64,000 bases of DNA. It comes from Eutrigla gurnardus. Taxonomy: Eukaryota; Chordata; Actinopteri; Perciformes; Triglidae. The notes under the pieces were generated by a model. That model was not told the origin of the DNA, ran no database searches, and saw only the letters and a list, made by a program, of their open reading frames with translations. Where the stretch lies: the NCBI GenBank assembly GCA_963514095.1, contig OY741272.1:29395148-29459147 (forward strand). Direction: 5' to 3'. This document shows positions 63,870 through 64,000 of this stretch, in pieces. Position 1 is the first letter of the stretch, and each line of letters starts with the position of its first letter. The translations under genes were made by a program, and so were the position numbers.

Positions 63870-64000
63870 TCTGACCTTATTTATTATTTTGATGGAGCAG
63901 CTACAATGTTAGCGTAGCCTGGCACCCCTCAACCAGACTCAACCAGAAAGTAGTTAGCTTGTGGTCTTGCAGACATACCTAACAAAGCATGGCTTGACAG
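63870..64000 (+). repeat. dispersed repeat, copy 3 (cut by window end)
   Basis: GATGGAGCAGCTACAATGTT through TAACAAAGCATG matches 16408-16530 in the same orientation, and the window start inverted. Confidence 0.85.

Overview
The window is nuclear DNA from a ray-finned fish, most likely a percomorph teleost. Five multi-exon vertebrate genes with GT-AG introns are readable, the proteins match vertebrate families end to end, and the non-coding DNA is full of fish-type Tc1, hAT and MITE insertions, CA/TG microsatellites and long minisatellites. It is not microbial: no operons, no CRISPR array, no rRNA or tRNA genes were seen.

Layout from left to right. (1) 1-434 is a dispersed repeat. (2) 509-18684 (+) is a full plcg2 coding region: 32 exons, 1252 codons, phospholipase C gamma 2. 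Its first intron holds a 4.5 kb 20-bp minisatellite, and a later intron holds an intact 1631-bp Tc1 transposon inserted in a copy of the repeat found at position 1. (3) 20671-22217 (+) is tmem170a (3 exons, 138 aa); its intron 1 contains duplicated pieces of exons 2 and 3. (4) 26375-27852 (-) is a two-exon cytochrome c oxidase subunit 8 gene (67 aa), easy to miss because both exons are about 100 bp. (5) 31175-35774 (+) is a two-exon homologue of human C11orf24, a mucin-like single-pass membrane protein. (6) 45830-63376 (+) is the 5' part of lrp5 (11 exons, 539 codons): signal peptide, first beta-propeller, first EGF module and most of the second propeller. The gene runs off the right edge.

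The genes are not one pathway. plcg2 encodes an intracellular signalling enzyme, tmem170a an ER/nuclear-envelope membrane protein, cox8 a respiratory-chain subunit, c11orf24 a Golgi/secretory-route membrane protein and lrp5 a Wnt co-receptor. By recollection of the human map, plcg2 and tmem170a belong to 16q23 while cox8a, c11orf24 and lrp5 belong to 11q13, so the window joins two human blocks. tmem170a and cox8 are convergent; cox8 and c11orf24 are divergent.

The most striking unexplained structure is a composite repeat family present at ten places. Its core is a tandem 70-bp unit, and each unit carries a near-perfect match to the vertebrate CTCF consensus, about 30 motifs in all, in both orientations. 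Other items worth checking are four lrp5 introns that split what I recall as single human exons, a GC-AG intron and a TG-repeat acceptor in plcg2, and a 51-bp array open in several frames on both strands. All exon calls were made by eye from splice signals, reading phase and remembered protein families; nothing was aligned or searched.
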